DNA from: Sepiola atlantica
Lineage: Eukaryota > Mollusca > Cephalopoda > Sepiida > Sepiolidae
Length of the DNA stretch: 64,000 bases
Direction of reading: 5' to 3'
NCBI GenBank assembly: GCA_963556195.1
Contig: OY744532.1
Coordinates: 100,123,206 to 100,187,205 of the forward strand
Within the stretch, counting starts at the first letter, position 1. The number at the start of each line of letters is the position of its first letter. Of this stretch, positions 20,700-30,211 are shown in pieces. The notes beneath the pieces were generated by a model. It had not been told where the DNA came from. It did no database searches and was given only the letters and a program-made list of their open reading frames with translations. The translations under genes were made by a program, and so were the position numbers.

Positions 20700-20875
20700 A
20701 TACACACACACACACACACACTTATGTGCTGATTAGCCTACCGTATCGGCAGTTTCTCGGGCAATAGGCGTTTTGATACTACCCCTTCAGTCCAACCGCC
20801 GATAAAAATGGGTAGTTTTTAAACACCTATCCCCCCCCCCGAAACCGCCAGTCCGAATGGCTAATCGGCAAGGGG
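20700..20875. repeat. (CA)n followed by a ~60-bp inverted repeat
   Basis: TGCTGATTAGCC... CGGCAGTTTC ... AATAGGCGTTTTGATACTAC is mirrored by GTAGTTTTTAAACACCTAT ... GAAACCGCC ... GGCTAATCGGCA. It is a small foldback element beside a CA microsatellite. Confidence 0.7.
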
Positions 20876-21325
20876 GTGTGGGGGGGAGAGAGGGGGACTC
20901 TATATGTTTTCTTCAAAAACTACTAAAACCAATTAATGTATCTAGAAAATAGCATTAAACTTTAATAATTATTAGCCAGCTGAGATGGATACTTCAACTA
21001 GTTTTGAATTTAATAATATAATCGGATTAAATCCGTCATGAAAAAAAAACAGCATGAAGAATTACAGCCAAAATTAATTATAAAACTTGACAGCGCATTT
21101 ATCAAGGGTTGCTTCCCTTTCAACGCTGCAAGCGGTGTCTTAACTGGGATTACCTCCCTTCCCATGTAAACGGATTTTCTAAGGATATTTTTGAGAATTT
21201 CTAAACTATATTTCTGCTGTTTCTATCTCTCTCTGTCGGAGGATGCGATTGAAAGCGAAGCCCTATACCAAGATTAAACTTTTCTCAAGTAAAATATTAT
21301 AAGTAATCTAATTGTGGTATTAATT
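20876..21325. other. No feature recognised
   Basis: Mixed-composition spacer with no repeat partner seen in this window. Confidence 0.4.
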
Positions 21326-21329
21326 TTGG

Positions 21330-21662
21330 GTAAAAGTACAGAATAGTTAACACTTGAGAACTTGTAACCGCCCCCCCCCCCAAAAAAAAAAACAACACGT
21401 TATTTATGTAAAACACATTCAAATGGAATTCTCAACCAAACCCGTCTAGTCTTAATGTGTGTAAACGAATTGTCGGAGTTTTTTAAACGTTAAAAATAGA
21501 GAATAGTTAACATTCGAGAACTCTTAAACCAAAAAATAATGTCGGAAAGCACCTAATTTTAAGTTGTGGAAACGACTTGTAAGACTTTTTAAAACGGTAA
21601 AAATGATGTTTTTTTATTGTTGTTATTTACTAGTTATTGAGTGTTAACTATTCTGTACCTTT
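21330..21662. mobile_element. MITE-like inverted repeat
   Basis: GTACAGAATAGTTAACACTT at 21337 is mirrored by GTGTTAACTATTCTGTACCT at 21632-21653. A diverged direct copy (AGAGAATAGTTAACATTCGA) lies at 21497. Contains C and A homopolymers. No frame. Confidence 0.55.
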
Positions 21663-21716
21663 ACCTTATTTTGTATTAGTTTTTTTTAGTTTTTAATTTT
21701 TTTAAATAGAAAGTGG

Positions 21717-22662
21717 GGCACTTCTGCATTTTAGCCGTCACTTACTGTGATCAGAAATCGTAATTGAAAAGTTCCATTCATTCAACCCAGTCAACCGGAA
21801 GTGCCAGACTGAATTTGATTTTCGTTTTGAATTATAAATTTTCGTTTTGAAAGATCACTGTTGACTATTTTGATAACATTTTAATTCATACAATAAAAAA
21901 ATCACTGACTATTCATTTAAATGATAAATTTTCGTTTTAAAAATCACTGTTGACTATTTTGAGAAAGTTTGGGTATATGTTACGAGACTCAGCAGAGGCG
22001 CGAACGGGGTCCAAAAAAAGAACGAGAAAGGGTTTAAAAACATAAATTTGCAACAAGTGAAGTTGACCTACGACGAGAATAGATATTTTTCTACTTACCT
22101 ATGTAATTTGTTTTTATTTTTACGTATTATAAATGGGTTTTCATTAGATGTAAAAAAAAAAATTCTGTTTTTTTTTTCCTCACCGTTTTTACAAAAACAG
22201 TATGGCGCTCGTAGTGCATTTGTTAGTAATCGGCCATTTTTTTTTTTCGCCGATTCGGTGTCAAAACTATTGATTTCTAATAAATAGCACTTCAAACGGG
22301 TTTAAAATACAAACAAATATCACATGCAAGTTTGAAACTAACTTTTACAGCTTACAGTTACTTTTATTTGTTGTAATTTGTTTTTTTTTGCGTTTTTACT
22401 CTGCTGAGTCTCGTAAAAGAATCCCGAAAGTTTTAATTCGTACAATAAAAAAAAAACACATTTTTATTATTTTTATACATTTTTACATTATTAAATAAAA
22501 TATTTTCATATTCAATAACGATACATTGTTCGCTGTTATTATTGTGATTTTGGATTTTAAAAAAACCCATCTAATTCTGTTACTTCCGGTTGGTTGTCGG
22601 CCCCTGTCTTCAAAAAAGTAAAGCAAATAAAGTCCGAGTGACGGCTAAAATGCAGAAGTGCC
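21717..22662. mobile_element. Non-autonomous hAT-type element, 946 bp
   Basis: GGCACTTCTGCATTTTAGCC... at the left is mirrored by GGCTAAAATGCAGAAGTGCC at the right. GAAAGTGG lies on both sides (21709-21716 and 22663-22670), an 8-bp duplication as produced by hAT transposases. A second inverted pair (TACGAGACTCAGCAGAG, about 21981 and 22398) sits inside. The small frames inside lack transposase motifs. The interrupted sequence is SINE-F. The uninterrupted SINE-F copy near 27990-28030 (minus) has GAAAGTGG only once, which supports the duplication. Confidence 0.85.
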
Positions 22663-22905
22663 GAAAGTGGACCTTGGGTTTACTTTCGGCAGCCTCGTAA
22701 CTCTCGCTTCCCTTATTTTGTCCTTTAGTCCTCACATTCCATGAGTGATGTTTTTGACAAAGGGGGAAGAATTGCTGTTTTCTGGGTTGGAATCTATCCA
22801 TATAACCCTCATCGTTGGCTAGTTTTTGATCTCGAAGTATGTTTTTAACTCCTTACATCAAGTGGCTTCATGCCTTGTCTGGAGAGATTTCCATTAAAAA
22901 AATAA
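22663..22905 (+). mobile_element. SINE-F copy 1 (tail shared with LINE-D)
   Basis: Runs from AAGTGGACCTTGGGTTTACT through TCTCGCTTCCCTTATTTTG, CATTCCATGAGTGATG, and ends TTACATCAAGTGGCTTCATG, CCTTGTCTGGAGAG plus an A-rich end. The same ~240-bp sequence is found inverted at 23612 and 27543. Its final ~55 bp are the same as the 3' end of LINE-D (31000-31050). Confidence 0.75.
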
Positions 22906-22939
22906 TAATATTGAGGGTGTCTGACATCCCTAAACAGCA

Positions 22940-22941
22940 AA

Positions 22942-22972
<31 letters not shown>

Positions 22973-23115
22973 TGAAAAACGAATTACATACTCCGGAGAA
23001 CATCGCCACATGATTGACAACAGAACTTCTGACCTGAGGGACGATTGTTCTATTGTGTCAACATGTGTGAATTAGCAGATGATACTGAAGTGCTTACTAA
23101 AGTCATCTTCAGGGC

Positions 23116-23145
<30 letters not shown>
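22940..23145. repeat. Poly-A and poly-T runs
   Basis: A ~30-bp poly-A run at about 22943-22972 and a ~27-bp poly-T run at about 23121-23147 bracket about 150 bp of unassigned sequence. Confidence 0.8.
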
Positions 23146-23149
<4 letters not shown>

Positions 23150-23197
23150 AGGGATGTTGTTTTACTGTCGTTTCACATAGAGCACTTGATATTCCCA

Positions 23198-23262
23198 AAT
23201 GTTGAGCCTGGCCAGTACCAAATGGGTGAACACCCATTTGGTACTGGCCAGGCTCAACATTG
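23198..23262. repeat. Perfect palindrome, 31-bp arms
   Basis: AATGTTGAGCCTGGCCAGTA, CCAAATGGGTG, AA, then its exact complement. A perfect inverted repeat this long is either young or maintained. Confidence 0.9.
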
Positions 23263-23384
23263 TTTAACTTCGGTAATCTAACGAGAACCGGTGATATATG
23301 GAAACAAACAATGTTTCAGTTTAGTTTAGTTTATTTATATAAATATGCAAATTATAAATATTAAAAATTAAGAATAAGAATATG

Positions 23385-23605
23385 TTTTGTTTTTTTACTA
23401 ATGAGTGACCACTTATCAAGGTCAAAAGCCATTCGAGGATACAGGTTATTGGGGATTTTCAGTTGGATGACGGAACAGTACTATGAAAGGATTGAGAACT
23501 ATGGTTAATTGACAGAACGACTCAACAGATATTTGTTGACATTGAACTTGAAGACGACCATCTTGTAGTCTGTGGGGAAACACTCTTACAAAGGATAAGG
23601 TTTTT
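23385..23605 (-). pseudogene. LINE-B 3' end fragment
   Basis: The tail (GATCAAGGTCAAAAGCCATT, CGAGGAT) and TTGAACTTGAAGACGACCAT, corresponding to FKFNVNKYL, match the other LINE-B copies. Only the last ~220 bp are present. Confidence 0.65.
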
Positions 23606-23611
23606 TGGTTT

Positions 23612-23848
23612 TTTTTTATGGAAGTCGCTCCAGACAAGGCATGAAGCCACTTGATGTTAGGAGCTAAAAAAAAAAATTTTTTAAATACTACTTCAAGAGC
23701 AAAAACTAACCAACGATAAATGCTAGATGGATATATCCTGGCCCCCCAAAACAACAATTCTCCCCCCTTTGTCAGAAAGATCGCTCATGGAATGTGAGGA
23801 CTAAAGGACAAAATAAGGGAAGCGAGAGTTATGAGGCTGCCGAATTAA
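23612..23848 (-). mobile_element. SINE-F copy 2
   Basis: Reverse orientation of the 22663 copy, beginning (left) with a T run, GGAAGTCGCTCCAGACAAGG and ending AAGCGAGAGTTATGAGGCTG. It stops about 25 bp short of the 5' end of copies 1 and 3. Confidence 0.75.
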
Positions 23849-23849
23849 T

Positions 23850-24058
23850 GAAATGGATTGCCAGTCGAATGATGAAGAATATAATGAGAGGATTGAAAAT
23901 GATTAATGGAGTGAACAAAGTTTGATTACTTATGGGGACGGTTTGTAACAAGTATTTCTTGACAATGGATTTGAAGACGACCATGCTGTAATCTGCAGGG
24001 AAGTATGTCTTACAAGGAGGAACCAAAGATTGGAGCTCAGTCGAGCATCTTCGAACTG
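23850..24058 (-). pseudogene. LINE-B 3' end fragment
   Basis: GAGGATTGAAAATGATTAAT and TGGATTTGAAGACGACCATG match the LINE-B blocks at 29990-30110 and 32140-32240. The last ~90 bp of the tail is missing. Confidence 0.6.
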
Positions 24059-24059
24059 G

Positions 24060-24412
24060 GTATTGATTTACTTCTCTCCAGGAGTTAGGCACAAGGCCAG
24101 TTTTTATCTTACTCCCACAAGTAAGATGTGACCCAAGGTCGGGAAAGTGGGGTTTGAAAAGCCAGCGCCCGAGAGCTGAGCACTCTGACCATTCCCCGGT
24201 AGGGGCGCCTCAGGCAGTAAGCAATAAACTTACTCCTCCCCAAAGAGGGGAGGCGAAGCCTGGGAGGGTGGACCTCCTAGAACTGCACAGGACAGATCCA
24301 TAGACCGGCGTAAATCAAGCCCCGAAGGCCAAGACAATACCAGTCTATGGGGTGCAGTATCCATCGGAACAGATACTACACTTTGATCTTAGCCAAAAGG
24401 CCAAGAACATTT
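24060..24412 (-). mobile_element. U2-headed SINE, full-length copy
   Basis: On the minus strand the first ~50 nt are TTCTTGGCCTTTTGGCTAAG, ATCAAAGTGTAGTATCTGTT, CC. This is the 5' end of U2 snRNA with one or two changes. It continues into a ~300-bp non-U2 body (ATGGATACTGCACCCC, GGCTTGATTTACGCCGGTC, GGAGGTCCACCCTCCCAGG, CCTGAGGCGCCCC) and ends near TAAATCAATA. The body recurs at 9.7, 12.8, 15.9 and 26.8 kb, so the chimera has multiplied. It would be non-coding and mobilised by a LINE. It lacks U2's Sm site, so it is not an snRNA gene. Confidence 0.85.
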
Positions 24413-24544
24413 ATCTTCCAACTGGGTAACGCTGTGTGTGCCTGCCAATTGTTAATAAGATTCGCATTTCTTTTCATATAAAATCAGATGCATTCCTATT
24501 TTTAAATATTTGTCTGTACAGGAGTCACAAAGTAATCAGTAATT

Positions 24545-25112
24545 ATGACTTTTGGGACACAGCTGCTAAGCATAAAGGGTGGTAATGTGGTCTATGTTTA
24601 GTTTAATTTAGTTTTATGCAAAGGGGGTGGAGACTCTTTGTGAAAATTCAGATACCTCCAACTTTTTATGAAATTTGAACAATAGGTATTAGACATCGAT
24701 TAATGAATATTCCCTAAATTTCAGATTATTTGGAATATTTTCAAGGGGTTTTAGGGGGGCATAATATGGGGGCAACCTCTTATTTGAAAATGAAAATATT
24801 TCGGATTTGCATATTTAATCCAGTGTTATTAGACAATAATTAATCAAGCTTCCCTGAATTTCAATTTATTCTTAAGACCTCTTCAGCTTTTAAGTCTTAG
24901 ATTTTAGACATTTTCGAGAATCAAAATCGTGTAATGGATTTTAATCAAAATTGGTATAAGGATTCTAGACATAAGTTTCAGTAACATTATATCTGAATTT
25001 TAATCTTTGTAAGGAACATAAAAGTGGTGCAAAACTCTTCTGTTCAGGGAATTTATTTTACCCGTCCTGGGACGGGTATTTTTTTATTTTCTATATGAAG
25101 AACAGTGATCTA
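24545..25112 (+). mobile_element. Helitron-2 copy, 5' end worn
   Basis: Same order of blocks as the 6738-7331 copy, in plus orientation: TTTAGTTTAATTTAGTTTTA, TTAGACATCGATTAATGAAT, AAAGTGGTGCAAAACT, then the hairpin CCCGTCCTGGGACGGGTATT. The terminal CTAG is mutated (TATTTTCTAT). Confidence 0.7.
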
Positions 25113-25322
25113 ATTCTTATGTAGGTACGTCCACTTATCCCCTAACATCCTTGAGAAAAGTTATGACCCACACTTCTCTGTCATCGCTAAAATAGCGACA
25201 TATATTATTTTGTCTACAATGATTAATTTTACAACAATTGTCCGCCGTGAATTGTTTTTTTGAACAAATTTATATGAAAGGCTTTCCGGATAAAATAATC
25301 AATAAAAGGTTCGATATTACTC

Positions 25323-26222
25323 TCGCCGTGTTGACAAAACAAACGCGATCATATCCGAGGCAATGGCAGAATCCTTAGAAAATGACCTCCAGGCTGTAGT
25401 GGATTGGGGTCATAAATGGTTGGTAACTTTTAATGCCGCAAAGACAAAGCTCCTTTCCTTCAATAACTACAAGAAACCTCTCCAACCACCGATTGTCATG
25501 GCAAATAACACCCTACCTGAGAGTTCATCATTCAAACTCTCTGGCCTAACCTTCACAGGTAACATGAATTGGAACAAATACATTGAAGACATTGCCAAGG
25601 CTGCCGCAAAAAAGGTTGGCTCCCTCTACCGTGCTAGTAAACTCCTCACACCTGACATTATCCTTTATCTCTATAAAGCCACCATCCGCCCATGCATGGA
25701 GTATTATTGCCACATCTGGGCTGGTGCATCATCTACTACTCTCTCCCTCCTTGACAAGGTCCAAAAAAGAGTCGCCAACCTAATAGGTCCCTCACTGTCA
25801 ACCAAGCTCCAGTCCCTGTCCCATCGCCGCAATTTAGCATCCTTGTGCTTGTTTTACAAATACTTCAATGGATTATGCTCCGATTAATTGGCTACTCTGG
25901 TGCCCCCTCGACGTAAATTCACTAGACCAACTCGACAATCGACTAAATCCCATCCATTCACTGTGGATTCCCCCAGATGCAGGAGATCCTTTTACTCAAA
26001 TAGCTTCTTTCCTCGTGCTGCTGGCCTCCCTCTCTGCCCCCTGTTTCCCCCACAGTACTGACATGCAGAAATTTAAAATTAATGTAAACAGACATCTCGC
26101 TGCGCAGATCCCAGTTTAGGTTGACCCCCCCCCCCCAACCTTCTCCCATTTTTCTTTCTTCTCAGTAGCCCCTTACGTCTACAGTGGCGGCTTGCCTTGT
26201 TTGGGGTAAACTATGTTAAAAA
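25323..26222 (+). pseudogene. LINE-A RT C-terminal half plus 3' UTR
   Basis: An open frame to 25887 reads DLQAVVDWGHKWLVTFNAAK, TKLLSFNN, FKLSGLTFTGNMNWNKYIED, ATIRPCMEYYCHIWAGA and VQKRVANLIGP. This is the segment just after the catalytic YxDD box of a jockey/CR1-like RT. Motifs A, B and C are missing, so it cannot be active. A frameshift near 25885 shifts the SQLVPPR...FPHSTDMQKFKINVNRHLAA end into another frame (25868-26119). The 3' UTR ends TTGTTTGGGGTAAACTATGT plus A10. It is a typical 5'-truncated insertion. Confidence 0.85.
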
Positions 26223-26344
26223 AAAAAATATTTTTAAAAAGAAACTGACTTGCCAAATATTTTTTAACTCTGTTCATTTGTAATAAACAACATCTCAGAA
26301 TAGTTTTAAGCTCGGATTTGTTTACGGATATCATGCAATCCTCT

Positions 26345-26640
26345 ACCTGTAAAAGAGTTTGATGGAGTACTGCTCCCGCATCTAGGGAGGTGCCGCTCGG
26401 AGCACTCTTTCTTGTCTTGACCGAGTACAAAATTGACTTCGCAATCTTTTCTTCTTCCTGCAGCCTCTTTCACACAGAAGAGATGCTGCTAGTCTCTCTC
26501 TACTCTATCACTGATCTCTAATCTCTGTAAAACATTCACAACAAGAACTCGTTAAGTTACAACCACAGCAAAGAACTTTCCTTTTCTCTTTCTCCTTCTC
26601 GCTCTGTACAAAAGGTAAAGAAAAGACCATCTCTTTTTCG
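26345..26640 (+). pseudogene. LINE-B RT fragment
   Basis: The plus strand reads SLMEYCSRI-GGAARSTLSCL, then DRVQN and LQPLSHRRDAASLSLLY, with stops. The MEYC-HIWGGA / LxRVQ / SHRRD-ASLSLLY order is the normal C-terminal order of this RT type. The 3' part beyond ~26640 is replaced by other sequence. Confidence 0.7.
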
Positions 26641-26644
26641 ATTC

Positions 26645-26737
26645 TTTTGTCGTCGATAGCTTTCTTTCTACAAAATCAATATTTGATTCTGGTTCGTTAG
26701 TTCTTTTGGTGGATCGTTGCAGCATGTTGTTTGGTTA
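26645..26737 (+). repeat. Left half of third copy of the ~506-bp repeat
   Basis: Matches 14905-14985 and 15410-15490 (GATAGCTTTCTTTCTACA, TGGATCGTTGCAGCATGTTG). It breaks where the U2-SINE begins and resumes at about 27061. Confidence 0.7.
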
Positions 26738-27060
26738 AGATCAAAGTGTAGTATCTGTTCCGATGGATGCTACACCCCTTAGACCGGTACTGTCTTGGCC
26801 TTCGGGCCTTGATTCTACCGGTCTTAGAGTTTGTCCTGTGCAGTTCTAGGAGGTCCACCCTCCCAGGCTTCGCCTTCTCACCCTTTGAGAAGGGGTTAGT
26901 TTATTGCTAATCGCCTGAGGCGCCCCTACCAGGGAATGCCGACGGGGCTGCTCAGGCATTTTTTGTAGGGCAGAGTACTCATCTTCTAGGGCGCTGGCTT
27001 TTCAACCCCACTTTCCGACCTTTTGTCACATCTTACCACTGTGAGAGGGAGATAAAAAAA
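26738..27060 (+). mobile_element. U2-headed SINE inserted in the ~506-bp repeat
   Basis: Starts within the U2 5' domain (GGTTAAGATCAAAGTGTAGT, ATCTGTTCC), then the family body (GATGGATGCTACACCCC, GAGGTCCACCCTCCCAGGCT, GGGGTTAGTTTATTGC, GACGGGGCTGCTCAGGCATT) and an A-rich end. The 3' terminus (GAGAGGGAGATAAAAAA) differs from that of the 24-kb copy. Its head is about 20 nt shorter at the 5' end. Confidence 0.8.
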
Positions 27061-27180
27061 AAAACAATAAAATGTAATTCTATTTAATGCCTTTTAGAAA
27101 ATATTTTGTCCGTGTCGGAATTATTTTCATATAGACGCCATCTTATAAAAGGGACATAACTCTATATTCGTTAATGCATA
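27061..27180 (+). repeat. Right half of third copy of the ~506-bp repeat
   Basis: AATAAAATGTAATTCTATTT and GTCGGAATTATTTTCATATA match 14985-15065 and 15490-15560 with more substitutions than those two copies show between themselves. Confidence 0.7.
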
Positions 27181-27438
27181 GTTACTTCCCTTTGTTTGCA
27201 AAAAAAAATTGTTTTCATAAATAAACAGCATAATTTAAAAAAACCCAAAAAAACAAATGCAAAGTAAAACCCGACCGGACAACGCCAGATAGGTACAGCT
27301 TGTTAATTTATAGAATATGTCTATAGACCATTCGTATACAATACATAGGTTCGTAGCAGTCCGCATTTATCTCAGCGATCGGGTTGAGGAAACACCAAAC
27401 ATTTGCATAAAGGTTACCTCCAAGAGAGAATCTTCATA
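27181..27438. other. No feature recognised
   Basis: AT-rich spacer between the disrupted repeat and the LINE-B copy. Confidence 0.4.
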
Positions 27439-27542
27439 AAATCGCTTATTTCAATGAGATAGAATACTGCTGCCACATCTAGAGAGGTGTCACTCAGAGC
27501 ACTCTTTCTCGTCTTAACAAAGTACAAAATCGACTTTGCAGT

Positions 27543-28022
27543 CTTTGTTTTTATGGAAATCGCTCCAGACAAGGCATGAAGCCACTTGATGTAAGGAGCT
27601 AAAAAAAATACTACTTCAAGGTTAAAAACTAGCCAACGATAAGTGTTAGATGGATAGATTCCGACCCAGAAAACAGCAATTCTTTCCTCTTTGTCAGAAA
27701 CATCGCTCATGGAATATGTTGTGATGGATACCGGACTCCCCTCAGTCACTAGAAAGGTGAACTAGTCTGGACAATAAATACAACTACGAACAGTAGTATG
27801 GGGGGTTCGATTGTATTCTGTTAAATCCTATTGGATTACCTGTAGTTACTATTGTTTGTACAAGGTATGTACATAGGAATAAATCGTACTATTTTAAGAC
27901 CTTTATACTCTGGGTTATTTTGTTATTTATAACTACTTACCAAGTTATATCAGAATGTGAGGACTAAATGACAAAATAAGGGAAGCGAGAGTTACGAGCG
28001 TGCCGAAACTAAACCCTACGTC
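27543..28022 (-). mobile_element. SINE-F copy 3, inside LINE-B and split by an LTR
   Basis: The left end is a T run with GGAAATCGCTCCAGACAAGG. The right end has AAGCGAGAGTTACGAGCGTG, CCGAAAC and the AAAGTGGACGTAGGG complement near 28022. Removing 27717-27952 rejoins a sequence collinear with copy 1 at 22663-22905. Confidence 0.7.
27717..27952 (+). mobile_element. Probable solo LTR, 236 bp
   Basis: Begins TGTTGTGATGGATACC and ends CAAGTTATATCA, the TG...CA termini of LTRs. A polyadenylation signal (AATAAA) lies at about 27880. Flanks GAATA (27712-27716) and GAATG (27953-27957) fit a 5-bp target duplication with one change. The other SINE-F copies have no such insert here (CATGGAATGTGAGGAC). 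Internal retroviral-type genes are absent, so it is solo. Strand is taken from the polyA signal. Confidence 0.65.
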
Positions 28023-28540
28023 CACTTTCTAATCTGCTACTTTTCTCCAGTGGGGAATGATCTTTTATGTTCTCTAGAACCCTTTTCTCACAGAAGCCAG
28101 AATGTTGTTAGTCTTTCTCCACTCCATCTTTATTTCCATGTAACGTCCTCGACTCAGCTCCAATCTCTGGTTCCTCCCTGTAAATCACTAACATCAAAAA
28201 CTGGTCCTTCTACCACCGCTACAAAGAACTTTCCTTTCTACCTGCGAGTACCTAAAACAAAAACGGAATTTCCATCAACAGAGTTGAAGAACTTTCGATC
28301 TTTGGAACATATTGCCATGAGATTGTTTCCCTGCAAACTACAACATGGTTATCTTCAAGTCCAAGGTCAACAAATACTTGTTGAGCTGTCCTCTAAAGTA
28401 ATCAAATTTTGTTGATTTCACCCATCAAATCCTCTCATAGTATTGTTCATCATCCTACTGATAATCTCATTGACCCTTAGCCTATCATCGGGTGACCTTT
28501 GCCCTTTGTACGTGGTGACTCATTAGTATACAAAAGTCAC

Positions 28541-28720
28541 TTTTTAAAAATATAGTTTAAAGATAGCTGTGATGAATATCCTATCCCCCCCCTGCCTACA
28601 GTGTAATAATGGACTACCCCTGATTATAAATGATCCTGTTTTTTTTTTCTCACTTCACTTGTGCTGAATAAAACCTAAATAAGGTTTCTATGTTTCGTGT
28701 ATTTCTTTATAGCAATTTTA
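28541..28720. other. No feature recognised
   Basis: Short spacer between two LINE-B ends. Confidence 0.4.
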
Positions 28721-28724
28721 TGAC

Positions 28725-28812
28725 AATACCCATTATCCAACTGACACTCTTAATAAACCTTATCCTTGAGTGGCTTTTGGCTTCGGTGAGTAGTGACTCA
28801 TAACATAAAAAA
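28725..28812 (+). pseudogene. LINE-B 3' tail fragment
   Basis: ACCTTATCCTTGAGTGGCTT, TTGGCTTCGGTGAGTAGTGA, CTCATAA plus A-rich end: the tail only. Confidence 0.6.
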
Positions 28813-29048
28813 AAATCTTTATTTTGTTAAATATATGTTACAGATAACCAGTAAAAGTGAGTTCATTTTCGTTAAATTGTCTCCAAAGGTGTTCTTTTAA
28901 ACATTTACCACGGGATCAATCGTCAGCATTTAAATCGCAATTGAACATGACAATAAGCATTATATACGTATGAGGATGTAATCTTTATGATTGATGTAAA
29001 AGATGTACACGTAGAAACAAATTCTTTCTCTTGACACTAGGAAGTTTT
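28813..29048. other. No feature recognised
   Basis: AT-rich spacer. Confidence 0.4.
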
Positions 29049-29049
29049 A

Positions 29050-30195
29050 TTTTATGGTTTTAAACTAATGGGTCACCACTTATCGAGGCCCGGGGGCCAT
29101 TCAAGGATAAGGGTTTCAGAGATCGTCATTAGGGCGATAAACAACACTATGAGGGGATATTATTTTAAACATAGTTCATCCCAAACAAGGCAATCTGCCA
29201 CTGTAGACGTAAGGGGCTACTGAGAATTAGGGTGAAAGTTTAGGGGGTCATCCTAAATTGTGGAGCTGTGCAGCGTGATGCTTGTTCACATTAGTTCTAA
29301 ATTTCTGCATGTCGGTACAGTTGGGGAAACAGGGAGCAAGGGGGGAGTTCCAAAGGCCGGCAGCATGACGAAAAGTAGCTATTGGAGTAGAAGGCTCTCC
29401 GGAATCTGATGGCCTCCACAGTGAATGGATGGGATTTAGCTGATTGTTGGGTTGGTTGAGTGTATTAACGTCGAGGGGGCACCAGAGCAGCAAGTTCATC
29501 GGAGCACATTCCATTGAAGTACTTGTAAAACAAGCAAAAGGATGTAACATTGCAGCGATGGGACAGGGGCTGGAACTTGGTGGATAGTGAGGGACCTATT
29601 AGATTATCGACTGTTATTTGGATCTTGTCTAAGAAGGAGCGACTAGTGGATGGTGCACCAGCCCAGATGTCACAACAATACTCCATGCATGGGCGAATGG
29701 TGGCTTTGTAGACATATAGGATACTGTCAGGTGTGAGAAGTTTTCTAGCACAGTAGACAGAGCCCACTTTCTTTTGCGGCAGCCTTGGCACTGTCTCTAT
29801 GTATGTGTTCCAATTTATGTTACCTGTGAATGTTAGGCCGAGGAGTTTGAACGCTGGACTCTCAGGTAGTGTGTTATCTGCCATAGCGATCGGTGGTTGG
29901 AGAGGTTTCTTGTAGTTGTTGAAGGAAAGGAGCTTTGTCTTAGCAGCATTAAATGTTACCATCCATTTATGACCGCATTCTTCTACAGACTGAAACAATG
30001 AGTGGAATGGGTAGAAGATTACTTGAGAAGAATTGATTATCTAAGAGGACGGCTCACCAACAACAAGTATTTGTTTACTTGTTAACACTTGAAGACGACC
30101 ATGTTGTAGTCGGTTGGGAAGCAGACTCATCGTATTTTGTTCCACAGATGCGATGTTCTAGGAAAGAAACGTTGTTCATGGAAGTTTTTCTTTTG
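29050..30195 (-). pseudogene. LINE-B 3' region split by a nested LINE-A
   Basis: The left part (29062-29160) is the LINE-B tail. The right part (29992-30195) continues with AATGAGTGGAATGGG, TTGATTATCTAAGAGGACGG and AACACTTGAAGACGACCATG. Joining ...ATGAGGGGAT to TGAAACAATGAG... recreates the GAGGATTGAAAATGATTAA region of the copy at 23.89 kb, so LINE-A inserted into it. Confidence 0.7.
29161..29991 (-). pseudogene. LINE-A RT C-terminal half, nested in LINE-B
   Basis: The minus strand is open for 177 codons: CGHKWMVTFNAAKTKLLSFN, SPAFKLLGLTFTGNINWNTY, ATIRPCMEYCCDIWAGA, LDKIQITVDNLIGPSLST, SHRCNVTSFCLFYKYFNG. The C-terminal PPRR...LNTLNQPNNQLNPIHSLW part follows in a shifted frame. Truncated just after the RT catalytic box at nearly the same point as the 25.3-kb copy. 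The 3' end is CTTGTTTGGGATGAACTATG. Confidence 0.85.
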
Positions 30196-30211
30196 AATAA
30201 AAGTTAATACT

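Larger units (their letters stand above)
27440..28540 (+). pseudogene. LINE-B copy, split by SINE-F
   Basis: The left piece (27455-27542) reads EIEYCCHI-RGVTQSTLSRL, NKVQNRL. The right piece (about 28030-28540) resumes with PLSHRSQNVVSLSPLHLYF, a VPPCKS region, and NYNMVIFKSKVNKYLLSC in shifted frames. The 3' tail near 28500-28530 ends GTGGTGACTCATTAG. The order of RT motifs across the gap shows that one LINE-B copy was interrupted. Confidence 0.7.

Noticed and set aside
24365..24412. U2 snRNA gene
   Set aside because: Only the first ~50 nt are U2; the Sm site and 3' stem-loops are replaced by repeat body.
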